DNA of 59,341 nucleotides from an uncultured Bacteroidia bacterium (GCA_938028625.1 CALIZB010000051.1:1-59341); one strand, 5' to 3'. Shown: positions 17,356 through 25,571, numbered from the stretch's first letter. Notes: generated from the sequence alone by a model not told the origin. Made by a program: numbers and translations.

Positions 17356-19059
17356 TTATTGGTCTATTTTTGTAATTTTATGAGATAATATATTTCCTTT
17401 GGCATCGGTGAATACCCAGTTATACACACCTTTACTTAATGTAGCAGTGTTAAGATTTACAGTGTGGCTACCTGCTTTGAATATGTAATTTTCATTCATA
17501 ATCACCTGACCAAGTGCATTATATACAGAAAGTTTAATGTTATTATCTTCACTGAGGTTAAATACTACTTGTGCTTGGTTAGCTACGGGATTAGGATAGA
17601 TTTCTATACCCCAAGATAGATTACCATCAAGTAAAATAGCTTCTGCAATATTAGAATATAGAACACCACCGTCTTTGTTCACTCCACGTACGCGGTAGAA
17701 GTAAGTTTGATTTTTAATTACTCCATTATCGTTATGATTGTAGTGACGAATAGTAGAAGAGTTACCTGGACTATTTTGGTAAGTTATTTCGTTGAAAGTG
17801 TTTCCATTGTCATCTGAACGTTGGAGATAAAAGCCTTTCATATTAGCTTCTACATTAGTAGTCCAGTCCAATGCGATATAGTTTTCTTTACCTTGTGCTA
17901 CAAGTTTGAGTTCAGTTACAGGGAAGGTACAAGCAGGTGTTCCATCAAAAATAGGTACAGTGTTCCACCAACCCGCAAGGGAAAAGTTTTCTGTATTATA
18001 ATTACCAGTGTAAGCATTATCTTGTGTAAAAGAGAGTAAAGGTGAGGCGTTTACAGTAGTAGAGATAGTAGGAGTTTGATTTTGCCAAATATTGCTTAAA
18101 TCAAAATTAGCGATAGTTACATGATTGGGGTCGCATACGTTGTCTGCGGTAAAGTCATGGTGAATACGCATGGTAGTGTTATCCATCATAGGATATAAAG
18201 TATGATTGATAATATGATAGTAAGCACGGTTAATAGAGAACAATTCTTCACCTGGGTCTGTGTCTAATGTAGAACCTAACACTGTGGGGTCACTATTTTC
18301 CATACGTACAAGGTAACCTTTATTAGCAACAGCGGCAGGGGTAATCATTTCTACGGGTCTAAAACGAGCTGTACCTGTTAAAGAACCTACAGGGAAGAGG
18401 TATGTACCAGGGAGAGATGTAATGCGTCCTAATCTGCCCGTACCAGCGCTGATAACCATACCTTCATTAGTAGCATTACTATATGGGGCAGTGACTGCAC
18501 CTGTGCGTGTGATAGCAGTAGTGGCAGGATTAACTACCGAAGCAATGAAGGTTTGAGTATTTAGAATTTCATTGTTTAACGCAAGAACACCTGTAAATAT
18601 AGTAGGGGGGGTCATGAGGTTAGTCGCATCAGAATTAGCACCTATGAAGATGTTTTGGGTGAGAATTTTTTGCGTTACAAGAGGGTCATCTACGGTGGCG
18701 CCTACACTGCTACCTGCTACGGTGCTACTCATAAGAGTAAGGTTAAAGAAGGTTGTAGGGAATGTACCACCGATATTTTGGTTGATATTTGCACCTACTG
18801 TTACAGTTCCTGTACCTGAGAGTAGCCCTGGTCCTGCGTTGTTTGTCCAATTACCGCCACCTGTGTTGGCTTCTAGATAAATGTTACCGTTATTTGTGAT
18901 TTGGCTTGCCGCACCAGTGGCATTTAGTCCACCAAATATCCAAAGATTTGCTCCGTTCTGAACGGTAACATTTGCTCCATTAACAAAGAACAAGTCCTGT
19001 GCTTTGCTGTTAAGACTTATAAGCAAGAACAAGCACCCAAGTAAATATATTTTATTCAT
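17356..19059 (-). CDS. Secreted T9SS cargo, large beta-rich surface protein
   Basis: 567 residues from MNKIYLLGCLFLLISLNSKAQ (signal peptide). The first ~250 residues are Gly/Thr/Asn-rich and beta-repetitive (NNGNIYLEANTGGGNW, GTGTVTVGANINQNIGG), like haemagglutinin-type surface proteins of Bacteroidota. A fibronectin-III-like segment follows (LKLVAQGKENYIALDWTT, FYLQRSDDNGNTF, YFYRVRGVNKDG). The T9SS type A domain starts EIYPNPVANQAQ. No catalytic motif is visible. It probably forms surface or extracellular material. Its promoter lies 31 bases upstream and a strong terminator follows. Confidence 0.85.
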   Translation of the reverse strand: MNKIYLLGCLFLLISLNSKAQDLFFVNGANVTVQNGANLWIFGGLNATGAASQITNNGNIYLEANTGGGNWTNNAGPGLLSGTGTVTVGANINQNIGGTFPTTFFNLTLMSSTVAGSSVGATVDDPLVTQKILTQNIFIGANSDATNLMTPPTIFTGVLALNNEILNTQTFIASVVNPATTAITRTGAVTAPYSNATNEGMVISAGTGRLGRITSLPGTYLFPVGSLTGTARFRPVEMITPAAVANKGYLVRMENSDPTVLGSTLDTDPGEELFSINRAYYHIINHTLYPMMDNTTMRIHHDFTADNVCDPNHVTIANFDLSNIWQNQTPTISTTVNASPLLSFTQDNAYTGNYNTENFSLAGWWNTVPIFDGTPACTFPVTELKLVAQGKENYIALDWTTNVEANMKGFYLQRSDDNGNTFNEITYQNSPGNSSTIRHYNHNDNGVIKNQTYFYRVRGVNKDGGVLYSNIAEAILLDGNLSWGIEIYPNPVANQAQVVFNLSEDNNIKLSVYNALGQVIMNENYIFKAGSHTVNLNTATLSKGVYNWVFTDAKGNILSHKITKIDQ

Positions 19060-19089
19060 GTTCATAATACAAATGAGATTTTAGAAATT

Positions 19090-19121
19090 CAAAAATATAA
19101 ATTCTTTTGCAAATATGCAAG
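19090..19121 (-). promoter_or_regulatory. Promoter of the T9SS protein at 17356-19059
   Basis: On the minus strand TATTTTTG (19097-19090), with CTTG (19121-19118) 20 bases upstream matching three of four -33 bases. Predicted leader about 27 bases. Confidence 0.55.
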
Positions 19122-19192
19122 AAAAATAAAAAATATTTTTTTTGAAGTAGACCAAATCAAAGAAAAAAGCGATAAATTTACTTCATTTAATA

Positions 19193-20017
19193 ATGAGTAT
19201 GAAATACGGTTTGTTTATTTTATCATTGCTTTTGTTCTTATTTGCTAATGTTTCATCTGTTATACAGCTTTCTGCTTTTTCATCTGGGGCACCGTCAGGT
19301 AGGGCAGGGGCGCCTGCGGAAAGTGGGGCTACTTGTACAAGTTGTCATTCTGGTACAAATACTACTTTACCAGGGCTAATTACTTCGGATATTCCTGTAG
19401 GAGGATTTACACCAGGTCAAAATTATACGATTACAGGTACAATTAGCAGACCTTCTATAACTAAATATGGGTTCTCTATTTCGCCCCAAGATAATTCAGG
19501 AAATTTAATGGGGACTATGACAGTAACAAGTTCTGAAACACAGTTAATAGGGTTAAACAAATATATTACTCATACATCGTCAGGAACGAACGCGCCTTCA
19601 GGTACTAAATCCTGGTCTTTTACATGGACAGCACCCACCGCAGATAGTGTGGTGTTCTATGGTGCTTTTCTTGCCGCCAACGGAAACAGTGGTACAAGCG
19701 GGGATAATACATTTACTAGTCAACTCAAAGTTTATAGTCAGGCATTTTTATCTGTAAAACATCAGGAATGGTTAGAAAAAAGTGTAAGCGTTTACCCTAA
19801 TCCTGTGGCAGAAAATCAGATTTACATTAAAACAGACATAAGCAAAATAGAAATGGTAAGAATAATAGACAACTCAGGAAAAGTGATTAAAATCATATCT
19901 CCTATAAACGAAAATGCTATTACTGTAAATCTTGAAACTTTGAACTATGGGATATATTTTGCAGATATTGTTCTACAAAGCCAAGTCAGAACAGTGAAAA
20001 AGATAATCAAGTTTTAA
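19193..20017 (+). CDS. Choice-of-anchor V / Reeler-like secreted protein with CxxCH motif and T9SS tail
   Basis: 274 residues. A signal peptide is followed by SGAPSGRAGAPAESGATCTSCHSG, the opening typical of the choice-of-anchor V group; a Reeler-like beta-sandwich (PGQNYTITGTI, KYGFSISPQDNSGNLMGTM, WSFTWTAPTADSVVFYGAFLAANGN) then runs to about residue 185. The T9SS type A domain begins VYPNPVAENQ. The CTSCH looks like a c-type haem site, but the family is not established as a cytochrome. Ser/Thr-rich segments and the tail point to surface location. MSMKYG may begin at either Met; no promoter consensus decides it. Confidence 0.8.
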   Translation: MSMKYGLFILSLLLFLFANVSSVIQLSAFSSGAPSGRAGAPAESGATCTSCHSGTNTTLPGLITSDIPVGGFTPGQNYTITGTISRPSITKYGFSISPQDNSGNLMGTMTVTSSETQLIGLNKYITHTSSGTNAPSGTKSWSFTWTAPTADSVVFYGAFLAANGNSGTSGDNTFTSQLKVYSQAFLSVKHQEWLEKSVSVYPNPVAENQIYIKTDISKIEMVRIIDNSGKVIKIISPINENAITVNLETLNYGIYFADIVLQSQVRTVKKIIKF

Positions 20018-20046
20018 GTCAGAGTGAGGTTTTGAATAAGTTAATT

Positions 20047-20156
20047 GCGTGAGGCATGCGAAGGGTGTGCGTCAGCATAGTGCGAAACGAAGTGAAGCAC
20101 CGTAGCGATAGCGAAGCCCAAAGCACGCCGACCTGAACGCAGTGAAGGACACGCCC
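20047..20156. repeat. Interspersed GC-rich repeat, copy 1
   Basis: Begins GCGTGAGGCATGCGAAGGG and ends AGGACACGCCC. It lies between the convergent ends of the T9SS gene (20017) and the B12-binding gene (20192). Nearly collinear with the copy at 34537-34639 and, inverted, with 28991-29110. Confidence 0.9.
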
Positions 20157-20191
20157 AAAAAAATAATACAAAAGTGATATTGTATCTTGTT

Positions 20192-20608
20192 TTAGAAGTT
20201 TTTTCTGTTTTTGCTTACCCATTCTTTAATATAATCTGCACATTCTTTGGTGGAAGTACCTGGGGTAAAAAGTCTGCCTACACCTATACTTTGTAAATGC
20301 TCAATATCCTCTTCGGGAATGACCCCTCCTCCAAAAAGGAGTACGTCATCTAACTGTTTTTCTTTCATAATTTGAAGGGTTTTGGCAAATACGGTGTTGT
20401 GCGCACCTGAAAGTATGCTTATGCCTATGGCATCTACGTCTTCTTGTAATGCGGTTTGCACTACGGTTTCGGGGGTTTGGCGAAGTCCTGTATAAATAAC
20501 TTCCATGCCTTCGTCTCTCAGTGCCGCGGCAATAACTTTTGCGCCTCGGTCATGCCCGTCCAAGCCTACTTTGGCAATAAGCACGCGAATAGGTCTTTTC
20601 AAATCCAT
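20192..20608 (-). CDS. Stand-alone cobalamin (B12)-binding domain protein, methylmalonyl-CoA mutase C-terminal type
   Basis: 138 residues, one Rossmann-like B12 domain. The base-off/His-on motif is intact: DGHDRG with Asp17, His19 (lower cobalt ligand) and Gly22, followed by [10 protein letters not shown] (the SxL motif) and [13 protein letters not shown] (the GG motif). These match the mutase C-terminal family (McmB/MutB C-domain). Alone it cannot catalyse; it must pair with a separate catalytic subunit, not in this window. The upstream 66-residue gene is eight bases away, giving a two-gene operon. In several Bacteroidota such free domains accompany split acyl-CoA mutases; that link is inference here. 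Confidence 0.92.
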   Translation of the reverse strand: MDLKRPIRVLIAKVGLDGHDRGAKVIAAALRDEGMEVIYTGLRQTPETVVQTALQEDVDAIGISILSGAHNTVFAKTLQIMKEKQLDDVLLFGGGVIPEEDIEHLQSIGVGRLFTPGTSTKECADYIKEWVSKNRKNF

Positions 20609-20616
20609 GATGCAAA

Positions 20617-20817
20617 TTAAGATAATTTTTGCTGGAGTTCCATATATTTTGGATGTTCCAGTAATTTTTTATCTTGTACATTATGGTTAAGAAAGGCATT
20701 GAGTTCATCAATGCTTAAGGTATGGTTGACTTCTCCAAATTCATTGATTTGGATATCAAAACTTTGAAGTTCTTTATGTATACGTGCTTTGGTGATATTT
20801 TTTAGTTTTTTTGGCAT
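20617..20817 (-). CDS. Small cytosolic protein of unknown function, cotranscribed with B12-binding gene
   Basis: 66 residues: [18 protein letters not shown] opening, a central [12 protein letters not shown] and a lysine-rich end. It has no signal peptide or membrane segment and its composition looks like a real helical protein. Its stop is eight bases before the B12-domain start, and both point the same way. I do not recognise a family. Confidence 0.6.
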   Translation of the reverse strand: MPKKLKNITKARIHKELQSFDIQINEFGEVNHTLSIDELNAFLNHNVQDKKLLEHPKYMELQQKLS

Positions 20818-21000
20818 AATAAGAAATTTTATGTTTTGATAAACACTAATAATCCTTTAAGAGTTTCTTATGTATTGATTATAATTTTTTTAACTTGCTT
20901 TACTACCTGTTTTACTTGTTTTTTAATTACTTACACTGTTTAAGTTGGAATATTATTGAGAGTAACTTGTATACTGCTAAACATAACTTAAATACGATAT

Positions 21001-22293
21001 ATGAAGAAATACAGCATAAAATACGGCATATTACTCTTTTCTTTGTTAAACAGCATATTTTCGGTATGTCAGAATAGATATAGTGTGCTTTTTGGCACTG
21101 AAGAATTTACAGGTTTACAATGTAAGGACTTGTCTTGGGATAGACCAGATGCTTTAACTGTATCACCTAAGGGCGAGATTTATGTTTCAGGAACAAATTC
21201 TTATAGTACGGGTAATCCCAAACCTAATAGCATAGGTGTATGGGTAATGAAATTTACAAATGAAGGTAAACTAGTGTGGTTTAAGTGTTCGTCAGATAAT
21301 AATCATATAAGTTGTAATCCCAAAGTTACAGCGTCTACTTCTGATAATGGATTAGTTATGGCAGGTAGTGAGTCTTATGGTTCAGGAAAGCTAAATGTGT
21401 TTTATTATAACAGTGTAGGAACATTGAAAAAAGTAACTTTACTTCCCAATAGCATCAAGATTAAGTTTAATAATCAGATGTATGAATGTGAAAAAGTACA
21501 TTTTCCTATACATATTTTTCAGGAAACTGAGCGAAATAATATAGGTATAGTTGTAAATGTTCAGATTAGAGTAGAAACTAAGCAGGGTAATGTTACTAGG
21601 TCAGAACCTGTGCAAAAAGTGGGTTTAGTTTATATTAATCAAAATTTAGAATTTGTATCTGCCGTAGTTTTGGATTTTCCGCCTTTGCTATACACTTTAG
21701 ATGAAAATTCTTATTATTTTTATTTTAGAGCGGAAAGTTATACTAATGGGAATTTTGCCTTAGTCTTAAAGGATAAAGCCACTAGACAAAATATTATTAT
21801 ATCTAACTTTGATAAAAACGGCACTAAACTATGGTCTGTGCAAAAAAAGTATAACGAACCTATTTATAATGATGCAATAGCCTATTCTAACACAGGCGAG
21901 GTTGTTTATGTGGTTTGTAAAGATACGAATGAGGAGTACTCTATTTTTAATAACATGGGTAGCGAAACTAAGTTTACAGTCAAGAATGAAGGCGCTATAT
22001 CAAAAATTAGCTTCATAGAGAATGACGTTATAGTTTTGTATCAGTTAGGTGGTGTTGGAGAGGGCACAGTAGTATTAAAAAGACTTAACGCAAAAGGAGA
22101 GGTAGTATGGAAAAAAACGTTTGGACAGAAATCCAGTTATGGGATAGATTTAAGTGTATTACAGGATAAGACAATTGCGGTGCTTGCTTATACCAAAGAA
22201 TTTGGAGCTTGTTATTTAGACGGCGTGCTTATACGAACAGATAAAGACGGTAATATGGAAGCTATTCCTAAAAAATACATTAAGACAAACTAA
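21001..22293 (+). CDS. Secreted protein with beta-propeller-like repeats, unknown
   Basis: 430 residues with a signal peptide (MKKYSIKYGILLFSLLNSIFSVCQ). Segments such as DALTVSPKGEIYVSGTNS, GVWVMKFTNEGKLVWFK, NFDKNGTKLWSVQKKY and LKRLNAKGEVVWKKTFG recur at irregular intervals and resemble blades of delta-60/SBBP-type propellers, the same style as the neighbour at 26015 but more diverged. No T9SS tail is evident: the C-terminus is IRTDKDGNMEAIPKKYIKTN. It is probably periplasmic. Low-GC codon use matches its surroundings. Confidence 0.65.
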   Translation: MKKYSIKYGILLFSLLNSIFSVCQNRYSVLFGTEEFTGLQCKDLSWDRPDALTVSPKGEIYVSGTNSYSTGNPKPNSIGVWVMKFTNEGKLVWFKCSSDNNHISCNPKVTASTSDNGLVMAGSESYGSGKLNVFYYNSVGTLKKVTLLPNSIKIKFNNQMYECEKVHFPIHIFQETERNNIGIVVNVQIRVETKQGNVTRSEPVQKVGLVYINQNLEFVSAVVLDFPPLLYTLDENSYYFYFRAESYTNGNFALVLKDKATRQNIIISNFDKNGTKLWSVQKKYNEPIYNDAIAYSNTGEVVYVVCKDTNEEYSIFNNMGSETKFTVKNEGAISKISFIENDVIVLYQLGGVGEGTVVLKRLNAKGEVVWKKTFGQKSSYGIDLSVLQDKTIAVLAYTKEFGACYLDGVLIRTDKDGNMEAIPKKYIKTN

Positions 22294-22388
22294 ACACTCT
22301 TTTACAGAACACAAAATCTCTTTGTGTGTAATATTTACCGTAACTTTTTTGTTATTTTGTTGTTGTATATTCAAAAATAACACAAGAT

Positions 22389-23492
22389 ATGATAACCAAA
22401 GAACAAGTTATACAAGCACTTAGCCATGTTCAAGAACCTGATTTAGGTAAAGACCTCATTACTCTGAACATGGTCAGAGATATCATTATTGATGGAAACA
22501 AAGTAGAATTTACAGTAATCCTTACTACACCTGCCTGTCCTTTGAAGGAAGCCATTGAACAAGCCTGTATAAATGCCATTAAAATTATGGTAGATGCAAA
22601 TGCAGTAGTCAAAGTAAACATGACAGCAAATGTAACTACACGCAGAGAAGAAGGCAGAAGTGTATTACCTGATGTGAAAAACATTATTGCCGTAGTTTCT
22701 GGCAAAGGGGGTGTAGGAAAGTCTACGATTGCTACAAATTTAGCTATTTCCTTAGCACAAATGGGTGCAAAAGTAGGTATCATTGATGCCGATATTTATG
22801 GACCAAGCATGCCGCTCATGTTTGGATTAGAAGGACAAAAACCGGGAGTTACACAAATTAACGGCAAAAATTACCTTGTTCCCATAGAAAAATATGGAGT
22901 AAAAGTGCTTTCTATTGGTTTTTTAGTTGATCCTAAACAAGCAACCGTATGGAGAGGTCCTATTGCATCTTCTGCACTACGTCAGTTTGTCAATGATGCA
23001 GACTGGGGAGAATTAGATTATCTTGTGATAGATATGCCTCCAGGTACAGGAGATATACACTTAACATTGGTACAGACCGTACCTGTAACTGGTGCCGTAG
23101 TCGTTACTACACCACAGCCCGTAGCACTCGCAGATGCCCGTAAAGCCGTGAGTATGTTTCAAACCCCACAAATTAACGTACCTATATTGGGTATTGTAGA
23201 GAATATGGCATACTTTACCCCTATGGAACTCCCTGACAATAAATATTACATTTTCGGAAAAGATGGTGGAAAAAATTTAGCCCAGGAACTTAATGTACCT
23301 TTATTAGGTCATATTCCTATTGTACAAAGTATTCGTGAGGGTGGAGACTCAGGTATTCCTGCGGCAATAAATGAAAATGATTATATCACTCAAAAAGCAT
23401 TTTTAACTCTCGGCGAGCAGGTAGCAAGGCAAGTAGCTATTCGCAATGCTTCTGTAGCACCGACACAAAAAGTAGAAATTACCATTCAATAA
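22389..23492 (+). CDS. mrp: Mrp/NBP35-family iron-sulfur carrier ATPase
   Basis: 367 residues. An N-terminal MIP18/DUF59 domain (residues ~1-90: VIQALSHVQEPDLGKDL, LTTPACPL) is fused to a SIMIBI-class ATPase with the deviant P-loop VVSGKGGVGKST (~residue 102), DADIYGPSMP, MPPGTGDIHLT and VENMAYF. Mrp/ApbC proteins bind and transfer [4Fe-4S] clusters. The CxxC pair seen in many homologs is absent near MAYFTPMEL, which occurs in some bacterial Mrp proteins and leaves the cluster ligands uncertain. A weak ACACAAA/TTTGTGT hairpin at 22309-22328 separates it from the upstream gene. Confidence 0.93.
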   Translation: MITKEQVIQALSHVQEPDLGKDLITLNMVRDIIIDGNKVEFTVILTTPACPLKEAIEQACINAIKIMVDANAVVKVNMTANVTTRREEGRSVLPDVKNIIAVVSGKGGVGKSTIATNLAISLAQMGAKVGIIDADIYGPSMPLMFGLEGQKPGVTQINGKNYLVPIEKYGVKVLSIGFLVDPKQATVWRGPIASSALRQFVNDADWGELDYLVIDMPPGTGDIHLTLVQTVPVTGAVVVTTPQPVALADARKAVSMFQTPQINVPILGIVENMAYFTPMELPDNKYYIFGKDGGKNLAQELNVPLLGHIPIVQSIREGGDSGIPAAINENDYITQKAFLTLGEQVARQVAIRNASVAPTQKVEITIQ

Positions 23493-23554
23493 AAAATATT
23501 TCTCATTATTATGTAACCCTAATTGAACCTTCTCCGTTACAGCCTAAAAATAAA

Positions 23555-23586
23555 TTTGTATAATCCAAAAAACAACTTTAACTTTG
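23555..23586 (+). promoter_or_regulatory. Consensus promoter of the 106-residue membrane protein
   Basis: TTTG at 23555-23558, 20 bases, TAACTTTG at 23579-23586. Both elements are perfect. Predicted leader about 18 bases. Confidence 0.85.
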
Positions 23587-23607
23587 TAATCAAGTCCTAT
23601 AAATGAT

Positions 23608-23928
23608 ATGAAAGCGTTATTACTATCTCTTATTACTGTATTCTGTTCTTTAACTATGGTTGTAGCCGCTAATGCAAATACTACAGTCCATACAATCAAT
23701 CAAAAAAGTATCGCCTTGTCCCAGCATTCACCTATTCCCGGTCTTAAAATGTTCATTGCTCAAAAAGCATTTGAAAAAATGACCAAAAAAGTCAATGACC
23801 TTAATAAAAAACGTAAGTGTAAAAGAGGACCCGGTGCTATGTATTTTGTTTGGTTGGGCTTAATAATACTTGTTGCCTTAGCAGGAATTGCCGCATTTGT
23901 TTATGTGTTTAGTAACATGAAAGTATAA
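23608..23928 (+). CDS. Small envelope protein with signal peptide and one C-terminal membrane segment
   Basis: 106 residues. Signal peptide MKALLLSLITVFCSLTMVVAANA, a ~55-residue basic linker with IAQKAFEKMTKKVNDLNKKRKCKRG (positive charge next to the membrane), then one hydrophobic helix YFVWLGLIILVALAGIAAFVYVF at the end. It resembles small Bacteroidota inner-membrane proteins of unknown role. It is a well-isolated transcription unit with a perfect promoter and a perfect 12-bp-stem terminator, which suggests substantial expression. Confidence 0.7.
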   Translation: MKALLLSLITVFCSLTMVVAANANTTVHTINQKSIALSQHSPIPGLKMFIAQKAFEKMTKKVNDLNKKRKCKRGPGAMYFVWLGLIILVALAGIAAFVYVFSNMKV

Positions 23929-23952
23929 AACATAAATAAGTGTTGATTTTCA

Positions 23953-23992
23953 AAGTCCTGCTTACAAATAAATAAGCAGGACTTAATTTTTT
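23953..23992 (+). terminator. Strong rho-independent terminator
   Basis: AAGTCCTGCTTA (23953-23964) and TAAGCAGGACTT (23973-23984) form a perfect 12-bp stem with an 8-base loop, followed by AATTTTTT. Confidence 0.95.
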
Positions 23993-24028
23993 AACTCAAC
24001 TTTAATGTTATAATTTCAATTTTTTTCT

Positions 24029-24036
24029 TATATTTG
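24029..24036 (+). promoter_or_regulatory. -7 promoter box TATATTTG
   Basis: Exact TAnnTTTG two bases upstream of the ATG at 24039. If used, transcription begins at or within the first codons, so translation may start at 24039 (leaderless) or at the next ATG, 24048. Confidence 0.5.
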
Positions 24037-24038
24037 TC

Positions 24039-24395
24039 ATGAAAACAATGAATAAACGTATTAGTATTACCACAGCAAAAAAAATACTTTCTAAGGCCAT
24101 AGGTATAACTTTCAATAAAAAGCTTTTATGGAATGTAGAAAACTGTCCTTTTCCTGTACTTAATGTACCTGCGTTAAACTTACTCATAAAAGAAAAAGCG
24201 AACGCACTTGACGAGGAAGGCACCATTTTAGATATTATTGAAAGATACTACGGCACAGAAGTCAAAGAAGCTTATCTTAAAATTTTGCCTAATATCCAAG
24301 TATTGCATGAACAAGAAGGCGAAATGACTAATGACTATTGGCATTATGACCCTATTTGGGAAAACTTCAAACAAGAAGACGAGAGCAGAGGATAA
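24039..24395 (+). CDS. Cytosolic protein of unknown function
   Basis: 118 residues (115 if the second Met is used), no signal or membrane segment. Readable stretches are MNKRISITTAKKILSKAIG, LDEEGTILDIIERYYGTEVKEAYLKILPN and a tryptophan-containing, acidic C-terminus (NDYWHYDPIWENFKQEDE). It seems mainly helical. I recognise no family. A palindromic hairpin follows at 24402. Confidence 0.6.
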   Translation: MKTMNKRISITTAKKILSKAIGITFNKKLLWNVENCPFPVLNVPALNLLIKEKANALDEEGTILDIIERYYGTEVKEAYLKILPNIQVLHEQEGEMTNDYWHYDPIWENFKQEDESRG

Positions 24396-24401
24396 AAGAA
24401 A

Positions 24402-24421
24402 GCAGTGCAAAATTGCACTGC
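24402..24421 (+). terminator. Terminator-like hairpin
   Basis: GCAGTGCA (24402-24409) pairs with TGCACTGC (24414-24421) around a 4-base loop; a weak T-containing tail (CTTTATCTT) follows. Confidence 0.55.
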
Positions 24422-24476
24422 CTTTATCTTGATATACAGAATGTAGAAAAAACCTATTTTTATTTTTTAATTATTT

Positions 24477-24507
24477 TTTGTTTTTTTGATAATACGTTCT
24501 ATTTTTG
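24477..24507 (+). promoter_or_regulatory. Consensus promoter of the MaoC/PhaJ-like gene
   Basis: TTTG at 24477-24480, 19 bases, TATTTTTG at 24500-24507. Both perfect. Predicted leader about 33 bases. Confidence 0.85.
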
Positions 24508-24543
24508 TGGCAACAAATTTGCATTAACTATTGTTAAAAAAGC

Positions 24544-25134
24544 ATGAAACGTTTTTCAATTGGTCAAAAAGCAAACTATACCAAAACTTTTACACCTGAT
24601 GATGTAAAGCAGTTCGCAGAAGTAAGCGGTGACAATAATCCTATTCATTTAGACCCTGAATATGCCGCAACTACCCCCTTCAAAAGAAACATTGTACATG
24701 GTGCTTTGACTTCATCGTTGTTCTCTACCATATTGGGTACAATATTCCCGGGTGAAGGCACAGTTTATCTTAATCAATGTACAAAGTTTGTAAAACCTGT
24801 GTACGTAGGAGATACCATCACTGCCGAAGTAGAAGTAACCAAAATTGAGGGCAGTAAAAAAATTCTTGTGCTTGCAACAAGATGCTATAACCAAAACAAT
24901 GAACTGGTTGCCGAAGGTGAAGCCAAAGTAAAACTCCCTCTCGCCGAAGCTATTCCTGATGCAGAACCTGTAAAAACAAACAAAAATGTGTCTCAATGGT
25001 CAGGTATAGAAAATATCATGAAATTTAACAAAATGAGCATGGACGTATTCAATGCATGGAATAATATGGCATGGAACAATATGTCCAGCAACATGAAAAA
25101 TTTCTATCAATCTTGGATAACTACAAAAAACTAA
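24544..25134 (+). CDS. MaoC-like (R)-specific enoyl-CoA hydratase (PhaJ type) with C-terminal amphipathic tail
   Basis: 196 residues. Residues ~1-140 are a single hot-dog-fold MaoC domain with the hydratase-2 motif GDNNPIHLDPEYA (catalytic Asp/His), VHGALTSSLFSTILGTIFPG and YLNQCTKFVKPVYVGDTI. Such proteins hydrate trans-2-enoyl-CoA to (R)-3-hydroxyacyl-CoA and can feed polyhydroxyalkanoate synthesis. PhaJ is usually ~135-160 residues; here ~50 more follow, rich in Met, Asn, Trp and Lys (FNAWNNMAWNNMSSNMKNFY), likely an amphipathic helix resembling phasin-like or PHA synthase subunit helices. No PHA synthase gene is in the window, so the metabolic role is open. Confidence 0.85.
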   Translation: MKRFSIGQKANYTKTFTPDDVKQFAEVSGDNNPIHLDPEYAATTPFKRNIVHGALTSSLFSTILGTIFPGEGTVYLNQCTKFVKPVYVGDTITAEVEVTKIEGSKKILVLATRCYNQNNELVAEGEAKVKLPLAEAIPDAEPVKTNKNVSQWSGIENIMKFNKMSMDVFNAWNNMAWNNMSSNMKNFYQSWITTKN

Positions 25135-25161
25135 TATAATACACACCGTATTTAATATTTC

Positions 25162-25198
25162 ACAGTAACTGATTTTTTCTATCAGTTGCTGTTTTTTT
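25162..25198 (+). terminator. Rho-independent terminator after the MaoC-like gene
   Basis: ACAGTAACTGAT (25162-25173) pairs with ATCAGTTGCTGT (25181-25192, one G-U pair), followed by seven T. Confidence 0.9.
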
Positions 25199-25564
25199 AC
25201 CCTCCCGAATATCCTCCTCCGCCAAAGCCGCCGCGAGTACTGCTATTGTTGCCATAGTGCTTGTTATTTCCGTAGTTACTGCTGAACATAAAATTATTAC
25301 TTCGCCTGTACATATAAAAATAGCTGGAACGTCTGGATAAACGATTATTATGATACCCTCTGTGCTCATACAGTCTATTTACAGCATTATAAGTGCTATA
25401 TGGATAAAAGAAAAAATAACTGTGTCTGGGCATATAACTTTCTGTGTAAGTACCCGTGCGCTATCTGTTCTTAAATATACTTTACGACCTTTTTCCTGCG
25501 CACTTTGACAGCCAACAAACAACCCTGCTACCAGAACTAATTTTATAAACTTACTTTTTTTCAT
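25197..25564 (-). pseudogene. Lipoprotein gene with an apparent frameshift
   Basis: The N-terminal part (25564 leftward) reads MKKSKFIKLVLVAGLFVGCQSAQ, a lipoprotein signal with lipobox LFVGC, then KVYLRTDSA. Near 25450 the sensible reading moves to another frame, which continues GTYTESYMPRHSYFFFYPYS and ends in a Ser/Asn/Arg-rich, RGGFGGGGYSGG tail typical of short Bacteroidota lipoproteins. One -1 (or +2) shift joins the two into a ~120-residue protein. Either the gene is decaying or the assembly has an indel. The start follows closely on another broken lipoprotein gene at 25572-25895. Confidence 0.55.
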
Positions 25565-25571
25565 AAACCCT

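Noticed and set aside
19193-20017. Calling the CxxCH protein a cytochrome c
   Set aside because: Only one CxxCH is present, without a distal Met motif or cytochrome fold pattern; the choice-of-anchor V/Reeler-like layout explains the sequence better.
20019-20222. 67-codon open frame on the minus strand inside the GC-rich repeat
   Set aside because: It runs through the repeat and its translation (for example FGRVLHCVQVGVLWASLSL) comes from repeat sequence; copies in other places do not keep the frame. An artefact of noncoding DNA.
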